Shown piece after piece: positions 1-8,770 of a DNA stretch of 49,168 bases. The stretch spans positions 1 to 49,168 of the forward strand of contig JAGLWT010000079.1 in NCBI GenBank assembly GCA_023133295.1. Reading direction: 5' to 3'. The notes under the pieces are model-generated. The model made no database searches. It had not been told where the DNA came from and saw only the letters and a program-made list of their open reading frames with translations. Source of the stretch: a bacterium (GTDB lineage Bacteria > AUK180). Position 1 is the stretch's first letter, and each line of letters opens with the position of its first letter. The translations under genes and the position numbers were made by a program.

Positions 1-178
1 TACACTCTACGCCCCGTTAGAATCACACGATAACATTCTCCACACATCTTCTAATACTATCACTTTCTCTTTTGTCATTCCCGACTCGATCGGGAATCCA
101 TCTTTCTCAACTTGTGCACTTGTCACTTGTGCACTTGTCCCTTGTGCTCTGCGAAGCATACCCACCTAGTATTTCCAT
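1..178. repeat. Intergenic repeat block at window start
   Basis: This non-coding stretch is made of dispersed repeat modules. Positions 1-105 resemble 46691-46779: both start TACACTCTACGC, share ACACATCTTCTAAT and end in the palindrome-containing piece GTCATTCCCGACTC...GGGAATCCATCTTT. Positions 112-157 are tandem CACTTGT/CCTTGTG words ending in the box CTGCGAAGC (149-157). I see no gene here. Confidence 0.8.
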
Positions 179-207
179 TTGATTTTTCCCCCGGGAAAGA
201 TTAAAAT
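179..207 (+). promoter_or_regulatory. Promoter of the first operon (leaderless type)
   Basis: A -35 TTGATT (179-184) and a -10 TAAAAT (202-207) are separated by 17 bp. The ATG of the glycosyltransferase gene begins 5 nt after the -10, so transcription should start at or next to the start codon. The purine-rich GGGAAAGA lies inside the promoter spacer and cannot act as a ribosome binding site for this transcript. Confidence 0.6.
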
Positions 208-212
208 ACTGC

Positions 213-1382
213 ATGCGATCCAATAAAAAAGTTCTTCATATCATTACGCGTCTTATTGTGGGCGGAGCCCAGGAAAATACGATGTTCACAATGGAAGGGC
301 TTTTATCACGCGGCTGGGACGCACATCTTCTATCCGGCCCTACCACCGGCCCTGAAGGCGAGATAGTGGGCAGGATAAGAGAGCGGAATATCCCTTTGAC
401 GATAGAACCCAGCCTGATCCGTAATCTGTCTCCCAAAAAGGATGTCCTCGCATTTTTCCGATTGTATTCATTTTTTCGCGCCGGTAGATACTCAATTGTA
501 CATACTCATTCATCAAAGGCCGGCATTATCGGAAGATGGGCGGCGTATTTTGCCCGTGTTCCCAATATCATTCACACCGTACACGGCCTTCCTTATCATT
601 TCTTTCAGCCGTTCTATATCAGATATTTCTATGTACTTGCAGAATTCCTTACCTCCCTTATCACCCATAAGATCCTGTATGTGTCAGGCAATAATATGCA
701 GAGCTGCCTCATTCGCGGTATAGGGAGAAAAAGAGACTCGCATATTGTAAGAAGCGGCCTGAATTTAGATGATTTTCTGAACGCCATCGGCAAAGGCACG
801 GAGATCCGCAGGAAATTCGGCTGTAGCGATGACGATATGATCTTTGCCACCGTGGCAAGGTTATTTCATCTGAAGGGGCATAAGTATATATTGCAGGCCG
901 CTCCGGAGATCATCAGAAAGCACCCGGGAGTGAAATTCATGTTTATCGGCGACGGTATCCTGCGGGAGCGATTTGAGCGTATAGCGCGGGAAGAGGGGAT
1001 TTCAGAGAACATCATTTTCACCGGCCTTATCCCCCCTGAAGAAATACCTATATACCTTGACAGTTGCGACGGAATTATACACCCCTCATTAAGGGAGGGG
1101 CTTCCCCGTGTCGTCCCTCAGGCATTTCTGCTGGAAAAGCCGGTTATCGCCTTTGATGTGGACGGTGCATCCGAGGTTGTTATTCCAAATATCACAGGAT
1201 TTTTAATACCCCCCGGTGACATGATAAATTTGAAAAAATCTTTGAATTATGTTATAAATAACACTGAAGGGGCAAAAAAAATGGCTCTTTCCGGCAAAAA
1301 ACTGATCCTCAGGGAATTTACCATTGACAAGATGGTCGGAGACATTGAGGATATCTACAAGAGGATGCTTATTGATGGCTAA
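213..1382 (+). CDS. Glycosyltransferase family 4
   Basis: GT-B retaining glycosyltransferase of about usual length (389 aa), probably adding a sugar from a nucleotide donor to a cell-envelope or exopolysaccharide acceptor. The N-terminal Rossmann domain starts VLHIITRLIVGGAQ, the usual acceptor-side glycine-rich loop. The C-terminal donor domain carries FIGDGILRERFE and HPSLREGLPRVVPQA (around residues 287-310). In the classic E-x7-E motif the second Glu is Gln here. It heads an operon ending with a nucleotide-sugar epimerase, which fits polysaccharide work. The start is ATG without a Shine-Dalgarno site directly behind a promoter. The exact sugar cannot be inferred. Confidence 0.85.
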   Translation: MRSNKKVLHIITRLIVGGAQENTMFTMEGLLSRGWDAHLLSGPTTGPEGEIVGRIRERNIPLTIEPSLIRNLSPKKDVLAFFRLYSFFRAGRYSIVHTHSSKAGIIGRWAAYFARVPNIIHTVHGLPYHFFQPFYIRYFYVLAEFLTSLITHKILYVSGNNMQSCLIRGIGRKRDSHIVRSGLNLDDFLNAIGKGTEIRRKFGCSDDDMIFATVARLFHLKGHKYILQAAPEIIRKHPGVKFMFIGDGILRERFERIAREEGISENIIFTGLIPPEEIPIYLDSCDGIIHPSLREGLPRVVPQAFLLEKPVIAFDVDGASEVVIPNITGFLIPPGDMINLKKSLNYVINNTEGAKKMALSGKKLILREFTIDKMVGDIEDIYKRMLIDG

Positions 1383-3405
1383 GAAGGGTTCGTCAAAAAA
1401 TTTCGAAAAATTTATAAGTGAAGGCATGATCGAGCTTGATAAGAAGGGCTATGCCAAAGCGGCAAAATTTTTCCAGAAAGCGGCACAGGCGGACGAAGAA
1501 CGGTATGAGCCCTATCTTTATCTCGGCAATCTTTATTTTGAAGAGGGCAAGGAAGATGAGGCAAGAAAAAATTATCTGACAGCCATCGAAATGAATCCGA
1601 AGGTAAAAGAAGATTTTTTAAGCTCCGCGAAATTACTCTATGAAAAGAAGGTATATGCGAGAGCGATACTTGAACTGAAAAAAATAATATTGCTTGATAA
1701 AGAGAATTGGGATGCTGTCTCGCTCCTTGTCAAGATCTATAGCGAAGACGAGAAATTCGATAAGGCGAAAAAGTGTTTAGAGAATATCTATGAGCATAAT
1801 CCCGATTCCGTGGATGTAATGCGTGAATTGATGTATCTCTTTGAGGATCTCGGTGATTATGAGAAGGCGCTTGAGTTTTCCGAGAAGCTGATAATGGATA
1901 TTACCGAGGATGCCTTTCTCTTGAATAATAACGGTTTTATTTTAGAGAAATTGGGCCGTTATGATGAGGCCATCGGTTATTTTGATATGGCAATACAGCT
2001 GGACGAACTCACTCCGATGTTCCATTTCAATCTCGGCACCGCCTACAGATTGATGGAGAATTTCCCGCGGGCTTTGGAGTGCTACAATAAGGCCTTGGAG
2101 ATTTATCCCGATGACACGAATGTATTGGACGCGGTATCCAACACTTATATCAAGATGGGAGATCTGGAAAAGGCAAAGGAAACACTCAAAAAGATACTTG
2201 AGATCAACAAAAACGACGCATTCGTGCATAAAAATTACGGTGAGATCTACTTTCTTGACGGCGAAATCGACAAGGCCATTGATTCTTTTAAGAATGCCAT
2301 AGCGATGAATCCGAAATCCCTTGAGAGTTATCTGAGATTGGGCCAGATCTATTATTCCCAGGCGAAATTCTCCGAGGCGAAAAAGTATTTGCAGACAGGC
2401 GTTAACCTCTTTCCCAAGAACATTGATATGGTTCGCCTTCTTGCTGTCATGGACTTCGAAGCCGGCTCTTATTCCGATTCCATCAAACTCTACAAGAGAT
2501 ATATCGCGAACGCCGGATTTGACGGTGATATCATGGCGAATCTCGGTTTCATCTACAATGAGCTCGGCTTCATACATTTCGCCATTTGGGCATATGAGAA
2601 AGCAAATAAATATAAAGAAAGTGAAGAGATACTCTTCGCTCTGGCGCAATTGAGCCTGAGGGTAAGAAAGATCGATGAGAGCATAGGCTATTTGAAAAGC
2701 CTGCTTACCCTTGCTCCGGAAAAGGTGAAGTACTACATTATGCTTTCAAAACTTCTCACGGAAAAGGGTGATCTGGCGCATGCCGCCGCCGTTCTGGAAG
2801 TGGCTCAGAAGACCAATGGTGATGATTATGATATCCTGGTAAACCTTGGCGAACTCGGAATTAAAGAAAAGAAGATGAAGGAAGCTCTGGGGTTCTTGAA
2901 GACCGCTATTTCCAAGAATGCCAAGCGCGCCGACGCGTATATAGCGATCGCGAAGATCTTTTTGGGCCTCAATCAGCCCGCAAAAGCTGAAACGATGCTG
3001 ACACAGGCCTTGAAATTCGTCGGCGAATCCGCTGAGATCTACTTTTATCTGGGCGATGTCGCGGGTAAATTCCCCGAGCGTTTCGATGAAGCGGTTGAAT
3101 TTTACGAAAAGGCCAAGCTTCTCGACCCGAAGATAACGGCAACACATTTTAAATTGGCACAGAATTTTATAGAGCTCGGCCATCTTGAGGAATCTTTTAA
3201 TGAGATCAAAACTCATCTTGAGGAATCGCCGGACGATATTGAAGCCCTGAAGATGCTTGGGTATATTCACATTCAGCGCGGAGTATTCAAGGAAGCGCTT
3301 GATACATATGAAAAAGTATTGGGCTATTCCCCGGGTGAAGAGAAGAATATCGAAAATGTAATTCAAGTCCTCCGCGAAGAATTAGAAAACCGAATGAATG
3401 AATGA
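1375..3405 (+). CDS. Large TPR-repeat protein
   Basis: 676-aa protein built almost wholly of about 17 tetratricopeptide repeats, with the typical G-Y-x-x-A and P pattern (for example YDEAIGYFDMAIQLD). It has no signal peptide or membrane segment, so it is probably a cytoplasmic scaffold. The chosen ATG at 1375 has AGAGG about 10 nt upstream and overlaps the glycosyltransferase stop by 8 bp; the frame stays open upstream to 1324 but that part lies wholly inside the previous gene. The partner is unknown. Context with a glycosyltransferase suggests envelope polysaccharide assembly, which is inference. Confidence 0.85.
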   Translation: MAKKGSSKNFEKFISEGMIELDKKGYAKAAKFFQKAAQADEERYEPYLYLGNLYFEEGKEDEARKNYLTAIEMNPKVKEDFLSSAKLLYEKKVYARAILELKKIILLDKENWDAVSLLVKIYSEDEKFDKAKKCLENIYEHNPDSVDVMRELMYLFEDLGDYEKALEFSEKLIMDITEDAFLLNNNGFILEKLGRYDEAIGYFDMAIQLDELTPMFHFNLGTAYRLMENFPRALECYNKALEIYPDDTNVLDAVSNTYIKMGDLEKAKETLKKILEINKNDAFVHKNYGEIYFLDGEIDKAIDSFKNAIAMNPKSLESYLRLGQIYYSQAKFSEAKKYLQTGVNLFPKNIDMVRLLAVMDFEAGSYSDSIKLYKRYIANAGFDGDIMANLGFIYNELGFIHFAIWAYEKANKYKESEEILFALAQLSLRVRKIDESIGYLKSLLTLAPEKVKYYIMLSKLLTEKGDLAHAAAVLEVAQKTNGDDYDILVNLGELGIKEKKMKEALGFLKTAISKNAKRADAYIAIAKIFLGLNQPAKAETMLTQALKFVGESAEIYFYLGDVAGKFPERFDEAVEFYEKAKLLDPKITATHFKLAQNFIELGHLEESFNEIKTHLEESPDDIEALKMLGYIHIQRGVFKEALDTYEKVLGYSPGEEKNIENVIQVLREELENRMNE

Positions 3406-4175
3406 AAATTTCCGTATTGGGATCCGGCTCCAAAGGTAACTCGATTTTCTGTGAGGCCGGCAATTCAAAATTTCTTATCGATATCGGCTTTTCCTACAAA
3501 CAGATATGCAGTCGTTTATCCGCCATCGGCGAATCCCCTGAAGATATTGAATTCATACTGATCTCACATGAACACGGCGATCATATCAAGGGCCTTGAAA
3601 CATTTTTAAAAAAGCACCCTATCGAATTTTACACCTCTTTCGGTACTCGGAAATACCTTTATTCGAAGATAAGCAATGCCTCAAAGGGTAATGTCATGGG
3701 AAGAGGCAAGGTATTAAAATGCGGTACCGCAAGTATACGCTCTGTGGACCTTAAACACGATTCCGCCGGCAATATCGGCTTTTATATCAAGGATGCGGAC
3801 GCTGCAGCCCTTTTCATCTATGATACCGGAGATATTCCTGAAATGATACTCAAGAAGATCAAAAAAGTTGATGTGCTGGTGATCGAAGCCAATCACGATA
3901 TCGACCTGCTTTTCGGTTCGAAATACCCATGGAATTTGAAACGCCGGATACTGGGCGAGAAAGGTCATTTATCCAATGAACAGGGCTTTGAATTCTTCGC
4001 TGAGCTTATTGAGGCCGGAGCCGGAATACGGTATGTCGTTCCTTTTCACTTGAGCGAAGAAAATAATTCACATGAAAAGGTGATGAAGGTATATACGGAA
4101 GGGTTTTTGCGTAAAAACTCTGTTGAATTGATCATGACTTTCCAGGATCAGCCCTCAAAGGTTATAGAACTATGA
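3402..4175 (+). CDS. MBL-fold metallo-hydrolase, WalJ/YycJ-like
   Basis: Metallo-beta-lactamase-fold hydrolase of the YycJ/WalJ group (257 aa, usual length). The start MKISVLGSGSKGNSIF is typical of the group. The metal motif is SHEHGDH (residues about 54-60), followed by the later Asp in IYDTGD and a C-terminal His in VPFHLS. Family members are thought to be nucleases or phosphodiesterases linked to cell-wall and division signalling in Firmicutes. No WalRK two-component genes are nearby, so that role is not implied here. The ATG overlaps the TPR gene stop (ATGA), indicating translational coupling. Confidence 0.85.
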   Translation: MKISVLGSGSKGNSIFCEAGNSKFLIDIGFSYKQICSRLSAIGESPEDIEFILISHEHGDHIKGLETFLKKHPIEFYTSFGTRKYLYSKISNASKGNVMGRGKVLKCGTASIRSVDLKHDSAGNIGFYIKDADAAALFIYDTGDIPEMILKKIKKVDVLVIEANHDIDLLFGSKYPWNLKRRILGEKGHLSNEQGFEFFAELIEAGAGIRYVVPFHLSEENNSHEKVMKVYTEGFLRKNSVELIMTFQDQPSKVIEL

Positions 4176-5137
4176 CCCCTTGCGAAATATTAAAAGCCGG
4201 CGGTATCATTATTCTGCCGACAGATACGGTACCCGGGGTTTTTGCCTTGGCGTTTAATGATGAAGCCGTCAAGAGCATTCGGACACTTAAGGGAAGCGGC
4301 GGGGAAAAACCGCTTCAGGTATGGGTATCAGATCCGAAACAGGCCTCAGAGCTCGGTGTTTCTCCCAAGGATCTGATAATTCTTGAAAAATTTCTTCCCG
4401 GCCCGTACACGGTCATAGTGCCGACAGAAATGAAAACTGCGGCCTTTTCCAACGGCACGGTGGGGATAAGATGCTCTACTGTCAACGAGATCAATAAGAT
4501 CATTGACGAATGCGGCCCTCTGGCCGCCACAAGCCTGAACGAGAGCGGGGGAGAATTTTCCCTCTCCCTGCTGCGCTCGCCCGCATTTGCCGATATTCAT
4601 GTCTTTGGTGAAATCTCTGAGAAAATCGGTATTCCCTCGACTGTGATTAGGAAAAACGGCTTGGGATATGATATACTAAGACTCGGTGCAGGAGGTTTGG
4701 AAAATATGGCTGCGGATGTAATTATCGGCTCTGATCACGCGGGTTTTGAAATGAAGGAAAAGGTAAAAGAGATCCTTCAGATGAAGAAAAAAGAATTCCT
4801 TGATATGGGCGCTTTTGACACAAATTCTGTAGATTACCCTGATATTGCGCAAAAGGTCGCGGTTACTGTGCTGGAAACCGGCTCTAAGGGGATTTTGATC
4901 TGCGGTACTGGTATCGGGATGTCTATAGCCGCAAATCGCTTTAAAGGGATTAGGGCGGCATTGTGCCATAGTCCGGAGTATGTGGAGCTTGCGCGTCGGC
5001 ATAATGACGCGAATATACTTGTTGTCGGTGGAAGATTTCTTGATCCGAAAGAACTTGACAAGATGATAGATACCTTTTTCAATACAGATTTCGAAGGCGG
5101 CCGCCACGGTAAGAGGGTTGAAAGTATTGAAAAGTAA
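4172..5137 (+). CDS. Fusion: Sua5/YrdC/YciO domain + ribose-5-phosphate isomerase B
   Basis: A single 321-aa frame joins two enzymes. Residues 1-178 are a short Sua5/YrdC/YciO domain (PTDTVPGV, LPGPYTVIVP, VGIRCS, AATSLNESGG); Sua5 makes threonylcarbamoyl-AMP for the tRNA t6A modification. The usual KxR motif reads K40-G-S42, so activity or subfamily (YrdC versus YciO) is uncertain. Residues 179-321 are a complete RpiB, which interconverts ribose-5-P and ribulose-5-P: GSDHAGFEMK, ILICGTGIGMSIAANR with the catalytic Cys, CHSPEYVELARRHND and GGRHGKRVE. The two genes are near neighbours in Bacillus (ywlC, ywlF), so the fusion could come from loss of a stop codon. It overlaps the previous gene by 4 bp. 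Confidence 0.9.
   Translation: MTPCEILKAGGIIILPTDTVPGVFALAFNDEAVKSIRTLKGSGGEKPLQVWVSDPKQASELGVSPKDLIILEKFLPGPYTVIVPTEMKTAAFSNGTVGIRCSTVNEINKIIDECGPLAATSLNESGGEFSLSLLRSPAFADIHVFGEISEKIGIPSTVIRKNGLGYDILRLGAGGLENMAADVIIGSDHAGFEMKEKVKEILQMKKKEFLDMGAFDTNSVDYPDIAQKVAVTVLETGSKGILICGTGIGMSIAANRFKGIRAALCHSPEYVELARRHNDANILVVGGRFLDPKELDKMIDTFFNTDFEGGRHGKRVESIEK
4691..4708 (+). promoter_or_regulatory. Internal Shine-Dalgarno and ATG for a free RpiB
   Basis: Inside the fusion, GGAGG (4691-4695) sits 10 nt before an in-frame ATG (4706-4708). That ATG starts MAADVIIGSDHAG, the normal N-terminus of a stand-alone RpiB. Internal initiation could therefore give a separate 143-residue RpiB as well as the fusion. 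Confidence 0.5.
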
Positions 5138-5630
5138 GTTGACGCTTCTGATCCTTATTTTCATTCCCGTTATCGTGCTTGGACTGGATATTTCTCTTTC
5201 CTGCGGTCCTGTCTTTCCGCTTTTCGGCCAGCAGACCTATCTGGATGCGGGATATGAACTTCAGGGCAGGATACCTTTTTGGCAGAACGATCTTCTGGAA
5301 TTCGACATCGGCATCAGCCACGCTTCTCTCGACGCGTCCAATTTTGAGGATATCACCTTCACCCTGACCTCATTTTCTCCGGGCCTGACATATTCTCCGT
5401 TCAAGGGATTTTACTATTGTTTAGGCACTTACGCCCGCTTAAGCGTGATCTCCGAGGTGCTCAAATCGGACTCGGGAGAAATGGGCAAGACCTTTTTCGG
5501 CATTCATCTCGGAGGATTTATTCGGTACTATTACACCGAAAAGTTAAATCTGTCCTGTGACTTGGGATTATTTGTTACCGACGGCATCTACCTGCTATCT
5601 TTGAAATTCGGCATAATCGTTGATATATAG
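5127..5630 (+). CDS. Small secreted or outer-membrane beta-barrel-like protein
   Basis: I do not recognise the family. The 167-aa product has an N-terminal signal peptide (KLTLLILIFIPVIVLG) followed by alternating hydrophobic and polar segments rich in aromatic residues and glycine (LEFDIGISHASLD, FFGIHLGGFIRYYYTEKLNLSCDLGLF), as in small outer-membrane barrels. The last residues are hydrophobic and beta-like. The start is probably TTG at 5127, because GAGGG (5113-5117) lies 9 nt upstream; a TTG at 5118 would touch the Shine-Dalgarno site. It overlaps the end of the fusion gene and precedes a lipoprotein gene by 8 bp. Confidence 0.6.
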   Translation: MKSKLTLLILIFIPVIVLGLDISLSCGPVFPLFGQQTYLDAGYELQGRIPFWQNDLLEFDIGISHASLDASNFEDITFTLTSFSPGLTYSPFKGFYYCLGTYARLSVISEVLKSDSGEMGKTFFGIHLGGFIRYYYTEKLNLSCDLGLFVTDGIYLLSLKFGIIVDI

Positions 5631-5638
5631 GCGGTAGT

Positions 5639-6211
5639 ATGAGAAGAAAATATATATACGGATGCCTTCTGATACTCGCTCTTATCGCGCTCGCCGGATG
5701 CGGCCTTAATCCGCTGGTCCCGTCTCTTGAAGAGTTACGCAACGACAAGAACTATTTTCCTTTACATGCCTCCTCATCCTGGTCATTTGAAAGCGCGGCG
5801 GGCGAGACATTGACCTGGACGGTGACAGATCAATTTACCACATCCTCAAGAGATGTATTTACCGTGATCCAGAACACAGTGGCAAATACGACCACATATT
5901 ATATGAGCCCCGATTCCAGAGGGGTCGACTTTTATAATCTCGGTATATTCAATCCATTCATAAGATACCCGATGATCGAGGGATTCACCTGGGAATATTC
6001 GGGAGGAATTGATTACAATTTCTTCATTGTTCGAGAGGTCGGCGTGGAAATTAAGCAATGGGAAGAAACCGTGTTTTTGGAATGGGAGGTATATCGGACC
6101 TTTCCCGAGATAAGTTATGACTATTCCAAATATTTCCACCTGGCAGACGGCATTGGGCCCGTTTCAATACAAGAAGGCGAGATCATTTATTACCTGAAGG
6201 ATTTTAATTAG
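5639..6211 (+). CDS. Putative lipoprotein
   Basis: 190-aa product with a clear lipoprotein signal: basic start MRRKYIYG, hydrophobic core and lipobox LAGC at residues about 18-21. The mature part is mostly beta-strand-like and rich in Trp, Tyr and Thr (WSFESAAGETLTWTV). No domain is recognised. It lies 8 bp after the barrel-like gene and directly abuts ribD, so it is cotranscribed. It may act with the preceding barrel-like protein at the envelope; that is only a guess from adjacency. Confidence 0.75.
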   Translation: MRRKYIYGCLLILALIALAGCGLNPLVPSLEELRNDKNYFPLHASSSWSFESAAGETLTWTVTDQFTTSSRDVFTVIQNTVANTTTYYMSPDSRGVDFYNLGIFNPFIRYPMIEGFTWEYSGGIDYNFFIVREVGVEIKQWEETVFLEWEVYRTFPEISYDYSKYFHLADGIGPVSIQEGEIIYYLKDFN

Positions 6212-7288
6212 ATGAGAATAATAGACGAAGATTATATGACAGTCGCGCTTAATTTAGCGAAAAAAGGCAAATATACGGTGTCTCCAAATCCCATGGTCGG
6301 CTCTATAATAGTGAAAAAGAACCGTATCATCGGTAAGGGCTATCATCGAAAAGCGGGCAAACCCCATGCGGAGGTATACGCTCTTCGGGAAGCTGGCACG
6401 GACGCGAGGGGCTCAACCATGTATGTTACGCTCGAACCCTGCTCGCATTGGGGCAGTACACCTCCTTGCGCGGAAGCTATCATCAAAGCGAAGGTGAAGC
6501 GTGTGGTCATCGGCATGGAAGATCCGAATCCTCAGGTTTCCGGTACAGGTATTAAGATGATGCAGGATGCCGGTATCGAGGTAATAACAGGGATACTGGA
6601 AGACAAGGCAAGGGAGCTCAATAAATTCTTTGTCAAGTATATCAGTACCGGATTGCCGTATGTCATACTCAAGGCCGCTATATCTCTTGACGGCAAGATC
6701 GCGGTCAATAACGGCGATTCCAAATGGATATCAAATGAAGGCGCCAGAAAGAAGGTTCACGAACTCAGAAATGCTGTTGACGCGATCATGATCGGCTACA
6801 ATACACTTAACAAGGACAATCCGCATCTCACCGTCAGAAGCACCGCCAAAAAGAGAGACCCCTTGAAGATCATACTGGCAGGTAGAAGGAAGCTCAGGAA
6901 CTTGAGTAAATTAAACCTTTTTAAAGAAAGCGGCGATAAGATCATCATCGTTCAGAATATGAACGCGGGGAATGAGATATTTGCAGATCAGGTCAAGGAA
7001 GTTATCAGCTTAAGAGACGCCTATAATATCAGGTCGGTGATGAAGGAATTGGGCAAAAGAGCGATAACCTCAGTCCTCGTAGAGGGCGGCAGCAAGGTTT
7101 TTACCGCCTTTCTTAACACTAAGCTTGTCGATGATTATTACTTTTTCGTGGCTCCAATTATTATCGGGTCGGACGGCATACCTTTATACTCAGGAAAATC
7201 TCCGAAAAAGGTATCACAGGCATTGAAATTTGAAAGAAAATCGGGAAAATTCCTCGATGGAAATGTTTTCCTGGAGATGAAAAGATGA
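6212..7288 (+). CDS. ribD: Riboflavin biosynthesis protein RibD (deaminase/reductase)
   Basis: Bifunctional enzyme for two steps of riboflavin synthesis: deamination of diaminohydroxyphosphoribosylaminopyrimidine, then NADPH-dependent reduction of the ribosyl side chain. Residues 1-145 are the zinc deaminase with HAEVYAL and EPCSHWGSTPPC, followed by DPNPQVSGTGI. Residues 146-358 are the DHFR-like reductase (LKAAISLDGKIA, DAIMIGYNTLNKDNP, LVEGGSKVF). The length of 358 aa is normal. It starts directly after the lipoprotein stop, and its own stop overlaps the epimerase ATG (ATGA). No other rib gene is in the window and there is no room for an FMN riboswitch upstream. Confidence 0.95.
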   Translation: MRIIDEDYMTVALNLAKKGKYTVSPNPMVGSIIVKKNRIIGKGYHRKAGKPHAEVYALREAGTDARGSTMYVTLEPCSHWGSTPPCAEAIIKAKVKRVVIGMEDPNPQVSGTGIKMMQDAGIEVITGILEDKARELNKFFVKYISTGLPYVILKAAISLDGKIAVNNGDSKWISNEGARKKVHELRNAVDAIMIGYNTLNKDNPHLTVRSTAKKRDPLKIILAGRRKLRNLSKLNLFKESGDKIIIVQNMNAGNEIFADQVKEVISLRDAYNIRSVMKELGKRAITSVLVEGGSKVFTAFLNTKLVDDYYFFVAPIIIGSDGIPLYSGKSPKKVSQALKFERKSGKFLDGNVFLEMKR

Positions 7289-8226
7289 AAAATATATTAG
7301 TAACCGGCGGTGCCGGATTTATCGGCTCTCACATAGCGTTCACTTTGCTGGAAAAAGGATATTCGGTCTGGGCTCTTGATAATTTCTCTACAGGGAAACT
7401 CGAGAATCTCAATGGCTTCAAAGGTGAGGTCATCGAGGATGATCTTTCTTCGGTTTCCGTTATCAGAAATTTTCTTCACAATTACTCGATCGATGCCATA
7501 CTGCATCAGGCAGCCATACCCTCTGTAAAGAAATCCGTGGACGATCCCCATGTTAATGTGGGAAATAATATCAACTCCACATTGAATATGCTTGAGGCGG
7601 CGCGGGTTTACGGCAAGATCAAAAGGATAGTTGTCGCCTCATCTTCCTCTGTTTACGGCGATTCTGAGACACTTCCCAAGGTAGAGGATATGCCCGTATT
7701 ACCGCTTTCGCCATATGCCTTATCAAAGTATTTTACCGAAAGAATAGCATTGCAGTACGGACATTTTTATAATATCCCGACCGCTGCATTGAGGTATTTC
7801 AATGTGTTCGGACCCCGTCAGGATCCGAACAGTCCGTATTCAGCGGTCATCGTGAAATTCATCAAGCAGCTCTTGAAAGACGAGGCCATACATATTTACG
7901 GAGATGGCGAACAGACAAGGGATTTTACCTATATTGACGATGTAGTCAAGGCGAATATAATGGTGATGGAATCCTCTGTGAAGGAGGGCTTTTTCAATAT
8001 CGCCTGCGAGAGGCGCATCAGCCTGAATGACCTCATAAAAGAGATATTCACAATAGCCGGAAAGAAGGTCGAGGTGATATACGACGCTCCTCGTCCGGGG
8101 GATGTTCTCCATTCATTGGCATCCATCAAAAAGGCGACGGATCAATTTGACTTCAAACCCGAAATCACCTTGGAAGAGGGGCTTCTTAAGACATACGAGT
8201 ACCTGAAAGGAAATAGTGAACAGTGA
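7285..8226 (+). CDS. NAD-dependent nucleotide-sugar epimerase/dehydratase
   Basis: Extended short-chain dehydrogenase (313 aa) with the NAD-binding GGAGFIGSH at the N-terminus, ASSSSVYGD, the catalytic YALSK and the RYFNVFGPRQDP substrate motif. It resembles WbpP/GalE-type UDP-hexose or UDP-HexNAc 4-epimerases and probably supplies sugar donors for surface polysaccharide. It is the last gene of the operon that begins with a glycosyltransferase. The exact substrate cannot be read from the sequence. Confidence 0.85.
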   Translation: MKNILVTGGAGFIGSHIAFTLLEKGYSVWALDNFSTGKLENLNGFKGEVIEDDLSSVSVIRNFLHNYSIDAILHQAAIPSVKKSVDDPHVNVGNNINSTLNMLEAARVYGKIKRIVVASSSSVYGDSETLPKVEDMPVLPLSPYALSKYFTERIALQYGHFYNIPTAALRYFNVFGPRQDPNSPYSAVIVKFIKQLLKDEAIHIYGDGEQTRDFTYIDDVVKANIMVMESSVKEGFFNIACERRISLNDLIKEIFTIAGKKVEVIYDAPRPGDVLHSLASIKKATDQFDFKPEITLEEGLLKTYEYLKGNSEQ

Positions 8227-8482
8227 AAAGTGAATAGTGACCAATGCGTCTGCTTCGCACAAGCGAAGCAGAAGTACGAGGTACGAAGTGCGATGTGCGA
8301 GGTGGGAAAATACAATTAGAGAAGAGGTTAGGGGGGAGCACAAGTGACAAGAGCACATGAGCACAAGTGACAAGTGTGGAAATGGATAATGAAGATAAAA
8401 TGTAAGGGCGAACCCGTGTGTACGCCATCTCTGCTCGCGTCATTCAGATTGAGCACTAGCGATTGAAGAATCCAGGCGGAAA
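8227..8482. repeat. Intergenic repeat block with a 9-bp hairpin
   Basis: Contains tandem words GTGAACAGTGAAAAGTGAA, GTACGAGGTACGAAGTGCG, CACAAGTGACAAGAGCACA and a TCATTCAGATTGAGC piece. A hairpin lies at 8250-8271: CTGCTTCGC, loop ACAA, GCGAAGCAG. It comes 23 bp after the operon stop and could end transcription, although no T-run follows. I see no gene in this gap. Confidence 0.75.
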
Positions 8483-8770
8483 TTGAAAAAGGGATATGTT
8501 TATATAACAACCAATAAGAAAAATGGAACACTCTACATTGGTGTTACAAGCGATCTTGTGAGAAGGATCTATGAGCATAGAAATTCAATGATAGATGGAT
8601 TTTCAGAGAAATACTCCTTGAAGTTACTTGTATATTATGAAGTATATGAATCTATTAATGATGCGATTGAGAGAGAAAAATATTTGAAAGGAAAAGGCAG
8701 GCAATACAAATTGCGACTGATTGAAAAGGATAATTTGGATTGGAAGGATTTGTATGAGGCGATTCTTTAG
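8483..8770 (+). CDS. GIY-YIG nuclease-domain protein
   Basis: Small 95-aa protein of the UPF0213/YhbQ-like GIY-YIG group. The motif reads YVYITTNKKNGTLYIGVTSDL, followed by the conserved Arg-Arg in VRRIYEH and the Glu-Lys of AIEREKYLKGKG. Family members are single-strand or flap nucleases of unclear role, often present in many copies in genomes with intergenic repeats. The start is a TTG that gives the normal family N-terminus, with GGCGGA unusually close upstream, so expression may be weak. It sits alone inside repeat DNA, which suggests a mobile or repeat-associated gene. Confidence 0.8.
   Translation: MKKGYVYITTNKKNGTLYIGVTSDLVRRIYEHRNSMIDGFSEKYSLKLLVYYEVYESINDAIEREKYLKGKGRQYKLRLIEKDNLDWKDLYEAIL

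Noticed and set aside
1942..2649. 235-aa open frame on the minus strand
   Set aside because: It lies wholly antisense to the TPR gene, has no recognisable domain and mirrors TPR codon bias.
3402..4175. WalRK-type two-component locus around the WalJ-like gene
   Set aside because: No histidine kinase or response regulator of that type is adjacent.
6100..6212. FMN riboswitch before ribD
   Set aside because: The lipoprotein gene runs directly into ribD and no conserved riboswitch helix is visible.
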